Positions 8,856 to 17,342 of a stretch of DNA of 64,000 nucleotides are shown one piece after another. The notes beneath the pieces were generated by a model. The model ran no database searches. It was not told the DNA's origin and saw only the letters and a list, made by a program, of their open reading frames with translations. Numbering within the stretch: position 1 is the first letter of the stretch; every line of letters starts with the position of its first letter. Source of the DNA: Hyphomicrobiales bacterium. Lineage in GTDB: Bacteria > Pseudomonadota > Alphaproteobacteria > Rhizobiales > Rhizobiaceae. Both the position numbers and the translations under genes were made by a program. The stretch spans positions 248,001 to 312,000 of the forward strand of contig UBMP01000009.1 of the NCBI GenBank assembly GCA_900466575.1, in the 5' to 3' direction.

Positions 8856-9890
8856 ATGAAACTCGCATCCCGCATGGCGGCCACCGCCGCCTTACTGATG
8901 ACCACGGCTCTTCCGGCACTCGCCGCCGGCCAGCTCAATATCTACAATTTCGGCCTCTATACGCCGCCGGACCTGATCGCCAAGTTCGAGAAGGCCTATG
9001 ACGTGAAGGTGACCGTTACCGAATACGACAGCAACGAGACGGCGCTTGCCAAGATCCAGGCCGGCGGCCATGGCTTCGACGTCGTCGTTCCTTCCGCCTA
9101 TATTGTCCCCGCCTATATCCAGGCCGGTCTGCTGATGAAGAGCGAGCCGTCGCAGATGTCGAACTTCAAGAACGTGAAGTCCGAATGGGTGGACGTCACC
9201 TGGGACAAGGGCCGGCATTACACCGTGCCTTACGTCTGGGGCACGACCGGCGTGATGGTCAACACCAAGGTCTACAAGGGCGATATCAACACCGCAGCCA
9301 TCATCTTCGATACGCCGCCGGAGCTGAAGGGCAAGGTCAATGTCGTGCCCTCGATGAACGAAGTCATCGACATGGCGATCAACTATGTCGGCGGCGAGGC
9401 CTGCACGACCGATAAGGCGGTGCTGAAGAAGGCACATGACAAGCTGATGGCGGCAAAGGCCTCCTGGGCTTCCATCGACTACCCGAGCTTCGAGAAGTTC
9501 ATCAAGGAAGACCTCAACGCCTCGATCTTCTGGAACGGTGCCGCCATGCGCATTCGCGCTGAAAATCCCGGCTTCGCCTATGGACTGCCGAAGACGGGAT
9601 TTCCGCTCTGGCAGGACAACGTCGCCATTCTCGCCGATGCCAAGAATGTCGAGAACGCCAAGCTCTTCCTCAACTTCCTGATGGATCCTGAAAATGCCGG
9701 CCTCGTCTCGAACTACACGCGCTATGGCAATGCCATCACCGGGTCTGAAAAGTTCATGGACGCCGACGTTCTCAAGGCTCCGGAACTCACCATTCCGGAA
9801 GACCTGAAGTCTTCCGCGCATTTCCTGTCCTCCTGCCCGCCGGATGTCCAGCAGCTCTACACCCGCATCTGGACCGATCTGACCAAATAA
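8856..9890 (+). CDS. Periplasmic spermidine/putrescine-type binding protein (PotD/PotF family)
   Basis: The ATG at 8856 is preferred because AGGAG lies 7 nt before it. An ATG at 8850 would be almost on top of that site. The 344-residue product has a Sec signal peptide ending ALPALAA, then LNIYNFGLYTPPDLIAKFEK and the FDVVVPSAYIV segment of the PotD/PotF fold. Length matches the family. It is the last gene of the importer operon, and a strong terminator follows at 9916-9950. Whether the ligand is a polyamine or another cation cannot be told from sequence. Confidence 0.9.
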   Translation: MKLASRMAATAALLMTTALPALAAGQLNIYNFGLYTPPDLIAKFEKAYDVKVTVTEYDSNETALAKIQAGGHGFDVVVPSAYIVPAYIQAGLLMKSEPSQMSNFKNVKSEWVDVTWDKGRHYTVPYVWGTTGVMVNTKVYKGDINTAAIIFDTPPELKGKVNVVPSMNEVIDMAINYVGGEACTTDKAVLKKAHDKLMAAKASWASIDYPSFEKFIKEDLNASIFWNGAAMRIRAENPGFAYGLPKTGFPLWQDNVAILADAKNVENAKLFLNFLMDPENAGLVSNYTRYGNAITGSEKFMDADVLKAPELTIPEDLKSSAHFLSSCPPDVQQLYTRIWTDLTK

Positions 9891-9915
9891 GCCCGGGCCG
9901 GTCTGATAAACGAAG

Positions 9916-9950
9916 AGACGGCGGCCATCCTCGTAATGGCTGCCGTCTTT
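9916..9950 (+). terminator. Rho-independent terminator after the polyamine-type importer
   Basis: AGACGGCGGCCAT pairs with ATGGCTGCCGTCT (13 bp, one G-U) around a 7-nt loop and is followed by TTT. It lies 25 bases after the binding-protein stop codon. Confidence 0.75.
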
Positions 9951-9990
9951 GCGCGCGTGCTGCAGGGGTGGGCGCGGACATCGAGCGAAT

Positions 9991-10021
9991 AAAAAGAGCG
10001 CTTCCGGTGGGCCGGAAGTGC
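9991..10021 (-). terminator. Rho-independent terminator after the esterase gene
   Basis: Read on the minus strand, GCACTTCCGG and CCGGAAGCGC form a 10-bp stem (one wobble pair) with a 4-nt loop, followed by a run of five T residues. It lies 60 bases downstream of the esterase stop. Together with the hairpin at 9916 it closes two converging operons. Confidence 0.8.
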
Positions 10022-10082
10022 TCCTGTCGTCGCTGATCTGTCGCCGGCTCAAACCGTATCGAGATCGAGCCGATAGTTCTGT

Positions 10083-10685
10083 TCAGGCGCTGAAGAACGC
10101 CGCAAGCGCCTGCAATTCGCCCTGGCGGATTTCGTGACCGCCGGGATGGACCGATGTCCGGACGCGGCTGCCCTGTTGCCCGAAATACGTCACCAGGCGC
10201 TCGGTGAGGGGAAGCGGGCAGATCGGGTCGCGCTCTCCCGCCGTGATCAGCACGTCCTTGCCTTTGAGTCCCTCGTTGGCTTCAGGCTGCCAGGGGATCA
10301 GAGGGTGGAGCAGGGCCGCCTTTTCGACGAGATCGGGATGCTGAAACAGGACGGAGGCGAGAATGTTGGCCCCGTTCGAGTAGCCGAGAGCATAAGCCGG
10401 GTGGCCAGGATACCGGGCCTTGCAGTCGGCCATGTAGGCTGCCATCTGTTCGGTCCGAACCTTGAGATCGTCCATGTCATAGACGCCTTCACCCGTGCGG
10501 CGGAAAAAGCGGAGAGCGCCGTGTTCGCTGACATCGCCACGCGGCGCGACAATGCCTGCGTCCGGCCGGATCTGCTCGATTAGTTCATTGAACTGGAACT
10601 CGTTTCCGCCTGTGCCGTGAAAGGCGAAGACCAGGGGAGCGCCGGGCGAGGGCGCTTTTGTGAATGCGTGATACGTGTTGGTCAT
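10083..10685 (-). CDS. Alpha/beta-hydrolase, phospholipase/carboxylesterase family (MhqD-like)
   Basis: The start at 10685 (MTNTYHAF) was chosen because GGAGATGATGAA precedes it. A further upstream in-frame start would add nine residues. The 200-residue product has the GYSNGAN nucleophile elbow, a TAGERDPICP Asp loop and a C-terminal HPGGHEI His, the full Ser-Asp-His triad of small cytoplasmic esterases. It lies just downstream of a glyoxalase-fold dioxygenase, the arrangement of mhqO-mhqD in Bacillus, where the pair removes quinone-like electrophiles. That role is an inference from neighbourhood. Confidence 0.82.
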   Translation of the reverse strand: MTNTYHAFTKAPSPGAPLVFAFHGTGGNEFQFNELIEQIRPDAGIVAPRGDVSEHGALRFFRRTGEGVYDMDDLKVRTEQMAAYMADCKARYPGHPAYALGYSNGANILASVLFQHPDLVEKAALLHPLIPWQPEANEGLKGKDVLITAGERDPICPLPLTERLVTYFGQQGSRVRTSVHPGGHEIRQGELQALAAFFSA

Positions 10686-10697
10686 TTCATCATCTCC

Positions 10698-10727
10698 GGC
10701 AGGCGGGACCAAAAAGGTCCCGCTGCC
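10698..10727 (-). terminator. Intercistronic hairpin between dioxygenase and esterase genes
   Basis: GCGGGACC-AAAAA-GGTCCCGC forms a perfect 8-bp stem, extendable by GGCAG/CTGCC with one bulge. On the minus strand no U-run follows and the esterase ribosome site begins right after it. It probably modulates esterase expression or mRNA stability rather than ending transcription. Confidence 0.5.
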
Positions 10728-10746
10728 TTTCGGTTGAAAGTCGGCC

Positions 10747-11679
10747 TCAGTCGGTAATCGGCTGCAACAGGCCCTCGATCTGCTGGCGATGGGGCTCGTA
10801 GCGCGTCGGCAGCTTCAGAGCCTCGCCGAGATGGGCCGTATCCTCGTCGCGATCGAAGCCGGGTTCGTTGGTCGCGATCTCGAAGAGAACGCCGCCCGGC
10901 GTGCGGAAGTAGATCGCCCAGAAGTAATCGCGGTCGATGACAGGGGTGACGTGATACCCGGTATCAAGGAGCGCCTTGCGGACTTCCAGCTGAGCAGCCC
11001 TGTCTTCCACCGCAAAGGCGATGTGGTGAACCGAACCGGCCCCCTGGCGGGCAAAGCCTGCGCTGGGAAGCGTTTCGATGTCGATGAAATCGGCACCGTT
11101 GCCGCCGGGGATGGCGTAACGCGACCATTCGTTCTTCTCATCGACCTTCTGGTATCCCATGAAGCCGAGTAGTTCGCGGGTGGCGCCGGCATCCTTCAGG
11201 CGCATGCTTGCGCCGTGAAAACCCTTGATCGCTTCCGCAGCGCCGATCTCGTCCTGCAGCCAGCCGTTGCGCTCGTCATTGTCGACTTCGATCAGCGAGA
11301 AGCCGTCATTGTCCGGTCCTGCGAACCGCAGGCGCTTTTCGCCAAAGGCTTCCGTCTCTGCAAGGCCCTGAACTCCAAGCTTCGAAAGACGCTCACGCCA
11401 GTAACCGAGCGAACCTTTCGGAACAGCGAAATAGGTCTCGCCGACTTCGCCAACACCAGCCTTGCCGGCGGCGATGTGCGGGAAGGGGAAGTATGTCATG
11501 ACCGAGCCGGGGGTACCGACTTCATCGCCGTAATAGAGGTGATAGACCTCCGGCGCGTCAAAGTTGACGGTCTTCTTGACCCGGCGCAGACCCAGCTTCT
11601 TGGTGAAGAAATCGCTGTTGACCTGCGCATCCGCGGCCATCGAGGTCACATGGTGCAATCCTTTGATCTGTGTGAGCAT
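10747..11679 (-). CDS. Glyoxalase-fold ring-cleaving dioxygenase (MhqO-like)
   Basis: The start is placed at the ATG at 11677-11679 (MLTQIKGLHHV), which has AAGGACC just upstream. Longer in-frame starts lack such a site. The 310-residue protein has two vicinal-oxygen-chelate modules. The first opens with GLHHVTSMAADAQ and the second contains SVHHIAFAVEDRA, with a final GGVLFEIATNEPGF. The His/His/Glu metal set of type-I extradiol dioxygenases is thus visible. Family members such as MhqO and LinE act on hydroquinone-like compounds. It is divergent from a LysR gene and followed by the esterase. Confidence 0.87.
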   Translation of the reverse strand: MLTQIKGLHHVTSMAADAQVNSDFFTKKLGLRRVKKTVNFDAPEVYHLYYGDEVGTPGSVMTYFPFPHIAAGKAGVGEVGETYFAVPKGSLGYWRERLSKLGVQGLAETEAFGEKRLRFAGPDNDGFSLIEVDNDERNGWLQDEIGAAEAIKGFHGASMRLKDAGATRELLGFMGYQKVDEKNEWSRYAIPGGNGADFIDIETLPSAGFARQGAGSVHHIAFAVEDRAAQLEVRKALLDTGYHVTPVIDRDYFWAIYFRTPGGVLFEIATNEPGFDRDEDTAHLGEALKLPTRYEPHRQQIEGLLQPITD

Positions 11680-11768
11680 TGCCTTGGTCCTTTCTGTTGG
11701 GACGCTCGCTGCGTCCTTCGATGGACAGAAGATGGCGTAAGGCTCTCGCTTTGTGAATAGAAATAAAG

Positions 11769-11786
11769 TTGACAATATTATTGCAA
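11769..11786. promoter_or_regulatory. Promoter/LysR-box-like repeat between dioxygenase and LysR genes
   Basis: An AT-rich imperfect palindrome beginning TTGACAAT and ending ATTGCAA lies 18 bases before the LysR ATG, in the 124-bp divergent region. It contains a TTGACA -35-like hexamer reading rightward. A LysR dimer site controlling both directions is plausible. Confidence 0.4.
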
Positions 11787-11803
11787 AAAGTGAAATTATC
11801 GTC

Positions 11804-12703
11804 ATGAGCGATTTGACCACGATCCGCATTTTTCTGGCGGTTGCCAGACAACGCAGCTTTGTTGCTGCGGCGCGACAATTGTCGATGACCGCGCCTACGG
11901 TGACGCGTGCCGTCAGTGCTCTGGAGGCGGATCTCGGCGTACAGCTTCTGCTGCGCACCACGCGGCAGGTCTCATTGACCTCCGCCGGCGCGGTTTATGC
12001 GGCCCGTATTTCGCCGCTCCTTGAGCAGTTCGAGGCCGTCGCCGACGACGTGCGTGCGCAAGGCGACCAGGTGTCCGGGCATATCCGCCTGAACGCGCCG
12101 CTTTCGCTGGGACAACGCATCCTGCCGGATGTCGTCTCAGGTTTGCGCGTTGAAAGCCCGGACATCACGATATCGCTGTCGCTGACCGACAATTTCATCG
12201 ACATTGTCTCGGGAGAGTTCGACCTTGCAATCCGCATTTCGAGGGCGCCACAGGACAAGTCCACGATATGGCGCAAGATCTGTCCGGTCCGTCGGCTTCT
12301 GGTCGCATCGCCGGGCTATTTGGCGATCAACGGGACGCCGCGCGATCCCGAAGATCTGACGGACGCACACTGCATCGCATTTGACGAGGAGTCCCGATCA
12401 GAACATTGGGAATTGTCCCACGCTGGGCGGACACGGAAGGTGCTTGCCGGAAAGGCTCTTGCGACCAACAATGGGGAGGTCTCGGCGCGGCTCGCGGAAA
12501 ACGGGGAGGGGATCGCCTTGTTACCGCATTTCATCGTGGAAGAGGCACTCACATCCGGCAATCTCGTCCCGGTTCTTCCTGCGTGGGAACCCACGGCGCT
12601 CTGGCTCACGCTCTATTATCCCCCCTACGAAAAGCTTCCGATGCGCGTGGCCAGGTTCTCCGACTTTTTCGAAAAATACGTCACTCACGTCCGGCCCGTC
12701 TGA
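11804..12703 (+). CDS. LysR-family transcriptional regulator
   Basis: The ATG at 11804 (MSDLTTIRIFLAVARQ) gives a standard LysR start. An in-frame start at 11753 would add an atypical 17-residue tail. The 299-residue protein has the winged HTH at residues 1-60 (SFVAAARQLSMTAPTVTRAVSALEADLGVQLLLRTTRQ) and a LysR substrate-binding domain of the small-aromatic/CrgA-like group. It is divergent from the MhqO/MhqD-like genes and is their probable activator or repressor. Confidence 0.88.
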   Translation: MSDLTTIRIFLAVARQRSFVAAARQLSMTAPTVTRAVSALEADLGVQLLLRTTRQVSLTSAGAVYAARISPLLEQFEAVADDVRAQGDQVSGHIRLNAPLSLGQRILPDVVSGLRVESPDITISLSLTDNFIDIVSGEFDLAIRISRAPQDKSTIWRKICPVRRLLVASPGYLAINGTPRDPEDLTDAHCIAFDEESRSEHWELSHAGRTRKVLAGKALATNNGEVSARLAENGEGIALLPHFIVEEALTSGNLVPVLPAWEPTALWLTLYYPPYEKLPMRVARFSDFFEKYVTHVRPV

Positions 12704-13005
12704 GCGAGCGGTCAGGTATGCAGCGCGTTGAGACTATCGTCGACTGGCGCTCTCTCCGAGTGCGGCGCTGCGTCTCCATCGCCTTGACGACACGAGGATA
12801 CGGTCGTCTTTTGTCTGACGACCCGGCCCCTGTAGGAAGATCTTCATTCCGCAGGCTTTGTCTTCCCCTCCTCAATCCCACGCCAAAACATTATCAAATT
12901 CTAAATGTTTCGATGCAAGATTTCGGCTCGTGAGGCAACGATCCATCTCGAGCCGTGGGGGCGTTGGACGTTTCTTCATGAAAAGCGGGTCTATTGGGGG
13001 ATGTC
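12704..13005. other. Non-coding interval between LysR and chemoreceptor genes
   Basis: About 300 bases show no credible gene. The only clear element is the GGGGGA ribosome site right before the chemoreceptor ATG. I see no terminator with a U-tract. Confidence 0.5.
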
Positions 13006-14928
13006 ATGGCCGGGCTGAAAATCAAGGTCATATTGCCGTTATTGATCGCCATGCTGGTCGGTATTGGCATTATTCAAAGTTCCATCACTGGTTTTGAAGT
13101 TCTTGAGATCGGCAAACAGGTCATCGAAGTCGGACGAAACCGGTTGCCGCGAGCCATTGCGCTCGGAGAAATGCGCCTGGCGCATCTGGAAGCGCAACGT
13201 GCCTACGCACTGATCCTTGGCGCGAGCAACGAGCCGGAATTGAATGCGTCCACTGCGCTTCTGATGAAGGCCCGCGAAGAGCGGAACGCCGCTTTTTCGG
13301 CTTACGAGAAGTTCATAACGCTGCCCAAAACGCGTGAACTGTTCAATGTTCTGACCGGCCATATCGGCGAGTTCCGCACCCTCGGCGATCAGGTGCTTGC
13401 ACTTGCCAAGGAGGGCAAGCACGAGGAGGCGAACGCAATCTATAATGGGAAGATGCGCGACGTGGCGCTGAAGGCCGATGCCGATTTGACCGATCTGATT
13501 GCGTTCAACAGCGAAATTACGGCGCATTCGCTTGAAAACGCCGATCGCATCGTGAGCACGACCGAGCTGTCAACGATCGCCTTGGGAGCCCTAAGCATAC
13601 TTCTTGGCGTCTTTGCCGCTTATATTTCGTCCGTTCGTGTCGCCCGCCCGATCACCCGGATCACCGCCGCCATGGGTGGCCTGGCGCGCGGCGATAGCGC
13701 TTCGCCCGTTCCCTACGCTGAACGCCGTGACGAAGTGGGCGAAATGGCCGCTGCCGTGGAAGTCTTCCGTCAGAATGCGATCGAACGTGCCAGACTGGAA
13801 AGGGAAGCGGCGGAAAGCCGCTCCATGAGCGAGCAGGAGCGGCGCCTCCGTGAGGAGCAGAGGGCAAGCGAAGCGGCGGAAGTGCAATTCGCGGTGGACC
13901 AGCTGGCTCAGGGCCTTGAGGCGCTTTCCGATGGCAACCTCGAGATGCGCATCCAGTCTGCTTTCGCGGCGCGTCTTGACAGGCTGCGCGAAAATTTCAA
14001 CGCATCCGCTGCAAAGCTGCAAAAGGCGCTGCGTGAGGTGGGAGCAAATGCCCGAAACATCGATGCTGGCGCGCGGGAAATTCTGTCTGCTGCCAACGAC
14101 CTTTCCAAACGCACGGAACAGCAGGCTGCTTCCGTCGAGGAAACGGCGGCCGCGCTTGAGGAAGTGACGACCGCGGTCAAGGATTCTTCGCAACGCGCCG
14201 AAGAGGCCGGTCAGCTGGTCGCGCAGGCGCGCCGAAGTGCGGAACAGTCCGGCGAGATCGTCAGCCGGGCCATAGACGCCATGTCACAGATCGACCGCTC
14301 CTCGGGGGAGATCGCCAATATTATCGGTGTGATCGACGAGATCGCCTTCCAGACAAACCTGTTGGCCCTCAACGCAGGCGTCGAGGCAGCGCGGGCCGGC
14401 GATGCCGGCAAGGGCTTTGCGGTGGTGGCACAGGAGGTGCGCGAACTGGCGCAGCGTTCTGCTCAGGCCGCCAAGGAGATCAAGGCTCTGATCGGGGCCT
14501 CGGGAGATCATGTGCGCAATGGTGTTGATCTCGTCAGCAAGACGGGTGCCGCGCTCAACGAAATTGTGACGCAGGTGCAGCAGATCAACCGGAATGTCGG
14601 CGCGATCGTGACCTCGGCGCGTGAGCAGGCAACGGGCCTTGCCGAAATCAATGTCGCGGTCAACCAGATGGATCAGGGAACGCAGCAAAATGCGGCGATG
14701 GTTGAGCAATCGACGGCTGCAAGCCACGGCCTTGCCGAACAGGCTGCCTCGCTGAACGCGCTGCTGGCGCAGTTCAGGCTGGGGAACGACAGCTACAAGG
14801 CAGTCCAGCCGGCGCGTGCCACGAGCACCCCGGTCGCTTCGCCCGCTCGAGCGCTTGGCAGAAGCCTTGCTTCCGCCTTTGGCGGCGCTGCCACCGCCCG
14901 CAAGGAAGAAGAATGGGCCGAGTTCTGA
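13006..14928 (+). CDS. Methyl-accepting chemotaxis protein
   Basis: The ATG at 13006 follows GGGGGA by a few bases. The TTG four codons upstream is less likely. The 640-residue receptor has a first membrane span (about 4-24), a four-helix-bundle periplasmic domain, a second span (about 190-212), HAMP, and the MA signalling hairpin with its EIAFQTNLLALNAGVEAARAG tip. The sequence ends in EEWAEF, matching the aromatic-x-x-aromatic pentapeptide that tethers CheR/CheB on full-length receptors. The ligand is unknown and the gene stands alone. Confidence 0.93.
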   Translation: MAGLKIKVILPLLIAMLVGIGIIQSSITGFEVLEIGKQVIEVGRNRLPRAIALGEMRLAHLEAQRAYALILGASNEPELNASTALLMKAREERNAAFSAYEKFITLPKTRELFNVLTGHIGEFRTLGDQVLALAKEGKHEEANAIYNGKMRDVALKADADLTDLIAFNSEITAHSLENADRIVSTTELSTIALGALSILLGVFAAYISSVRVARPITRITAAMGGLARGDSASPVPYAERRDEVGEMAAAVEVFRQNAIERARLEREAAESRSMSEQERRLREEQRASEAAEVQFAVDQLAQGLEALSDGNLEMRIQSAFAARLDRLRENFNASAAKLQKALREVGANARNIDAGAREILSAANDLSKRTEQQAASVEETAAALEEVTTAVKDSSQRAEEAGQLVAQARRSAEQSGEIVSRAIDAMSQIDRSSGEIANIIGVIDEIAFQTNLLALNAGVEAARAGDAGKGFAVVAQEVRELAQRSAQAAKEIKALIGASGDHVRNGVDLVSKTGAALNEIVTQVQQINRNVGAIVTSAREQATGLAEINVAVNQMDQGTQQNAAMVEQSTAASHGLAEQAASLNALLAQFRLGNDSYKAVQPARATSTPVASPARALGRSLASAFGGAATARKEEEWAEF

Positions 14929-15020
14929 TCGCTGCCCGGATTACCGGACTGCATGGATCGGGATTGCATCTTGCATGACCTGAGGATGGTCGATGCTGGT
15001 CCGAGAGACCCGCAAAGACA

Positions 15021-15060
15021 ATCCGCGCCGCGTTTCCGGGAGGGATAACGCGACGCGGAT
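15021..15060 (-). terminator. Hairpin terminator after the arabinoside importer operon
   Basis: ATCCGCGCCGCGTT pairs with AACGCGACGCGGAT (14 bp, one wobble) around a 12-nt loop. On the minus strand TTGTCTTTG follows, a weak U-tract. It lies 27 bases downstream of the binding-protein stop. Confidence 0.6.
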
Positions 15061-15086
15061 GCGGGCAGGCTTAGAAACCCGGCCGA

Positions 15087-16406
15087 TCAGAGATTGGCGA
15101 GCAATTCGTTGACGCGGCTTTCCATGTCGGCAAGGGCCTTGTCGACCGGCTTCTGGCCGGAAATCGCGGCGCTCATTTCTTCACCCACGATGTCCTGGAT
15201 GGCGAACTGGCGCTGAACTTCGGACGGCAGCGGCTTGCCGAGCGTAGCGATCGCGGAGATCGTGTCACGATGCGGCAGGGCCTTGAACTTGGCAGAGTCG
15301 ATGACCGCCTTGTAAGCCGGCAGGTGGCCGGTGCGCGACCATTCGAAGTCGTTGTCGGCGAAGAACTTCAGGAACTTGCCGATGGCAGCCGTCTGCTCGG
15401 GCGTGCGGTCCTTCTTGGAAACAGCCCAGGTGTGGCCGTCAGCATACTGAGCCTTGGCGCCGGAGAAGAGCTGCGGATAGGGGTAAACCGCATAGCCGCC
15501 CTTGTTGAGCGCCGTGCCTGCCTTTTCCGACTGGGCGTTGTAGTCGCCGACGACCCAGGTGCCGTTTAGCTGAACGCCGCCTTCGCCTGCGAGGAACGCG
15601 TTGATGGCACCCGCATAGTCAAGGTTCTTGGTCGTGTAGTCCTTGTCGTAGATCGCCTTGTACATCTCGACGACCTTCTTGGCTTCCGGCGTGTTGAACT
15701 TCACCTTCTTCGGATCGGCAAAGAAGTCGGAATTCTGCTGGAAGAGATAGGTATAGAGATTGCGCGTGAAGAGGGCCGTTTCGTTGGCGAGGTTCTGCAC
15801 GAAATAGGGCTTGCCGGTCTTCTGCTTGAACTGCTCGGCCTGCGCCAGCACTTCTTCGGGCGACTTCGGCAGGATCGGCGTGCCGTCGGCATTGACGAGG
15901 CCGGCCTTTTTGAAAAGGTCCATGTTGATGTGGTAGAGCATGGTCCAGTTGTCGATCGGAAGACCGTAGATCTTGCCGTCCTTCGTCGCGCCTTCCTTGG
16001 CGGCGTCCGTGAACTGGTCCGGCGTTACGCCGACCGTCTTCAAGAGATCGTCGAGCGGCAGCAGCAGGCCCTTCGACTGATAGTCGGAGAGCGCGGATTC
16101 ATGGATGGTGACGATGTCCGGCGCATCTCCTGAGGCGAACTGCGCGGTGAGCTGGTCGTAGCCCGGCCATTCGACCGTCGTGACATTGACCTTGATGTCC
16201 GGATTGTCGGCAGCGAACTTGTTGATCAGCGACGTGATGATGCCGCATTCGCCGACGGCCTTGCTGACGTCGGTGTTCTTGCCGAAATCGGCGTCGCAGG
16301 CGCCAAAGAAGCGCTGTACCTGCAGTTCGGTCGCTGCAAAGCTCGGCGATGCCATCATGACCGCCGCGGCGGAGATGGTCGCCAGAAACAGTTTCCTCAG
16401 TGTCAT
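15087..16406 (-). CDS. Sugar ABC transporter binding protein, family 1 (arabinoside locus)
   Basis: The start at 16404-16406 (MTLRKLF) is fixed by an excellent CCAGGAGGAAATGAC ribosome site. The in-frame upstream extension has none. The 439-residue protein carries a Sec signal peptide (residues 1-25, ending SPSFA) and the SBP_bac_1 fold (VTTVEWPGYDQLTAQFASGDAPDIV). It is the last gene of an operon with two permeases, an ATPase and a GH51 arabinofuranosidase. An arabinose-containing oligosaccharide is therefore the likely ligand. Confidence 0.9.
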   Translation of the reverse strand: MTLRKLFLATISAAAVMMASPSFAATELQVQRFFGACDADFGKNTDVSKAVGECGIITSLINKFAADNPDIKVNVTTVEWPGYDQLTAQFASGDAPDIVTIHESALSDYQSKGLLLPLDDLLKTVGVTPDQFTDAAKEGATKDGKIYGLPIDNWTMLYHINMDLFKKAGLVNADGTPILPKSPEEVLAQAEQFKQKTGKPYFVQNLANETALFTRNLYTYLFQQNSDFFADPKKVKFNTPEAKKVVEMYKAIYDKDYTTKNLDYAGAINAFLAGEGGVQLNGTWVVGDYNAQSEKAGTALNKGGYAVYPYPQLFSGAKAQYADGHTWAVSKKDRTPEQTAAIGKFLKFFADNDFEWSRTGHLPAYKAVIDSAKFKALPHRDTISAIATLGKPLPSEVQRQFAIQDIVGEEMSAAISGQKPVDKALADMESRVNELLANL

Positions 16407-16430
16407 GTCATTTCCTCCTGGTTGGTTTTC

Positions 16431-16450
16431 GCCGTTCGTCTTCGAACGGC
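16431..16450 (-). other. Intercistronic hairpin before the binding-protein gene
   Basis: GCCGTTCG-TCTT-CGAACGGC, an 8-bp perfect stem with a 4-nt loop, lies between the permease stop and the binding-protein ribosome site. It may protect the downstream message 5' end and so raise binding-protein levels. Confidence 0.45.
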
Positions 16451-16493
16451 GCCGTTCCCTCAATCACCGGGCATTGTCGCCCAGTGCATTGCC

Positions 16494-17342
16494 TCACCGG
16501 ACCGCCGCTCCCGACACGGCGGTGACGATATATTTCTGGAAAAACAGATAGATGATCAGAATGGGCGCGCCGGCGAAGACGGCCTGCGCCATCAGGAAGC
16601 CGATGCCTTGCGATTGCGCAAAGTTCTGCTGCGTCGAGGCGATGCCGACCGTCAGCGTGAACATTTCCTTCTTCGTCGCTGAAATCAGCGGCCAGAAGTA
16701 ATCATTCCACGCACCGAGGAAGGTGAAGATGCCCAGCGTTGCCTGCGCGGGCACGGTCAGCGGCAGAAGCACCTTCCAGAACACCCGGAAACGGCTGGCA
16801 TTGTCGAGGATCGCGGCCTCATCCAGTTCCTTGGGGATGGCGCGGAAATATTGCGTCATCAGGAAGACGCCGAAGGCGCTCGAAAGACCCGGCAGGATCA
16901 GGCCCGGATAGGTGTTGTGCAGCCCAAGCCAGCTGAAAATCTGGTGGCGGGCGATCAGCACGGCCTGTTCAGGCACGGCGAGCCCGAGAAGTACGATGAC
17001 GAAGAGCACATCGCGACCCGGAAAGTTCAGCCGCGCGAAGCCGTAGCCTGCAAGCGAGGACAGGACCAGCGTCAGCACGGTCAGCCCGCCGGCGACGATG
17101 AAGCTGTTCAGGACCCAGGAGAACACGTTCGACGTGCCGACCGTGTCGATATAGTTCTTGATCGTGTAGGGCAGATGGAAGACCGAGTGCGGATCGACCA
17201 TCAGCTCCTTGTTGTCCTTGAGCGACAGGGCGATGACGTAGAGCACCGGTCCGGCCATGGCGAGCGCCAGAAGGATCACGAGGCCGAAGAGCACCCGATC
17301 GCCGAAGGATCTGCCGCGAATTTCAGAATTGTGGGTGGCCAT
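16494..17342 (-). CDS. Sugar ABC transporter permease 2 (MalG/AraQ family)
   Basis: The ATG at 17340-17342 (MATHNSEIRG) overlaps the preceding permease's TGA. An upstream in-frame extension would merely read through that gene out of frame. The 282-residue product has six spans and the EAA loop DEAAILDNASRFRVFWKVLLPLTVPAQA. A C-terminal FFQKYIVTAVSGAAVR segment is typical of CUT1 permeases. It partners the product of the next upstream gene. Confidence 0.92.
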   Translation of the reverse strand: MATHNSEIRGRSFGDRVLFGLVILLALAMAGPVLYVIALSLKDNKELMVDPHSVFHLPYTIKNYIDTVGTSNVFSWVLNSFIVAGGLTVLTLVLSSLAGYGFARLNFPGRDVLFVIVLLGLAVPEQAVLIARHQIFSWLGLHNTYPGLILPGLSSAFGVFLMTQYFRAIPKELDEAAILDNASRFRVFWKVLLPLTVPAQATLGIFTFLGAWNDYFWPLISATKKEMFTLTVGIASTQQNFAQSQGIGFLMAQAVFAGAPILIIYLFFQKYIVTAVSGAAVR

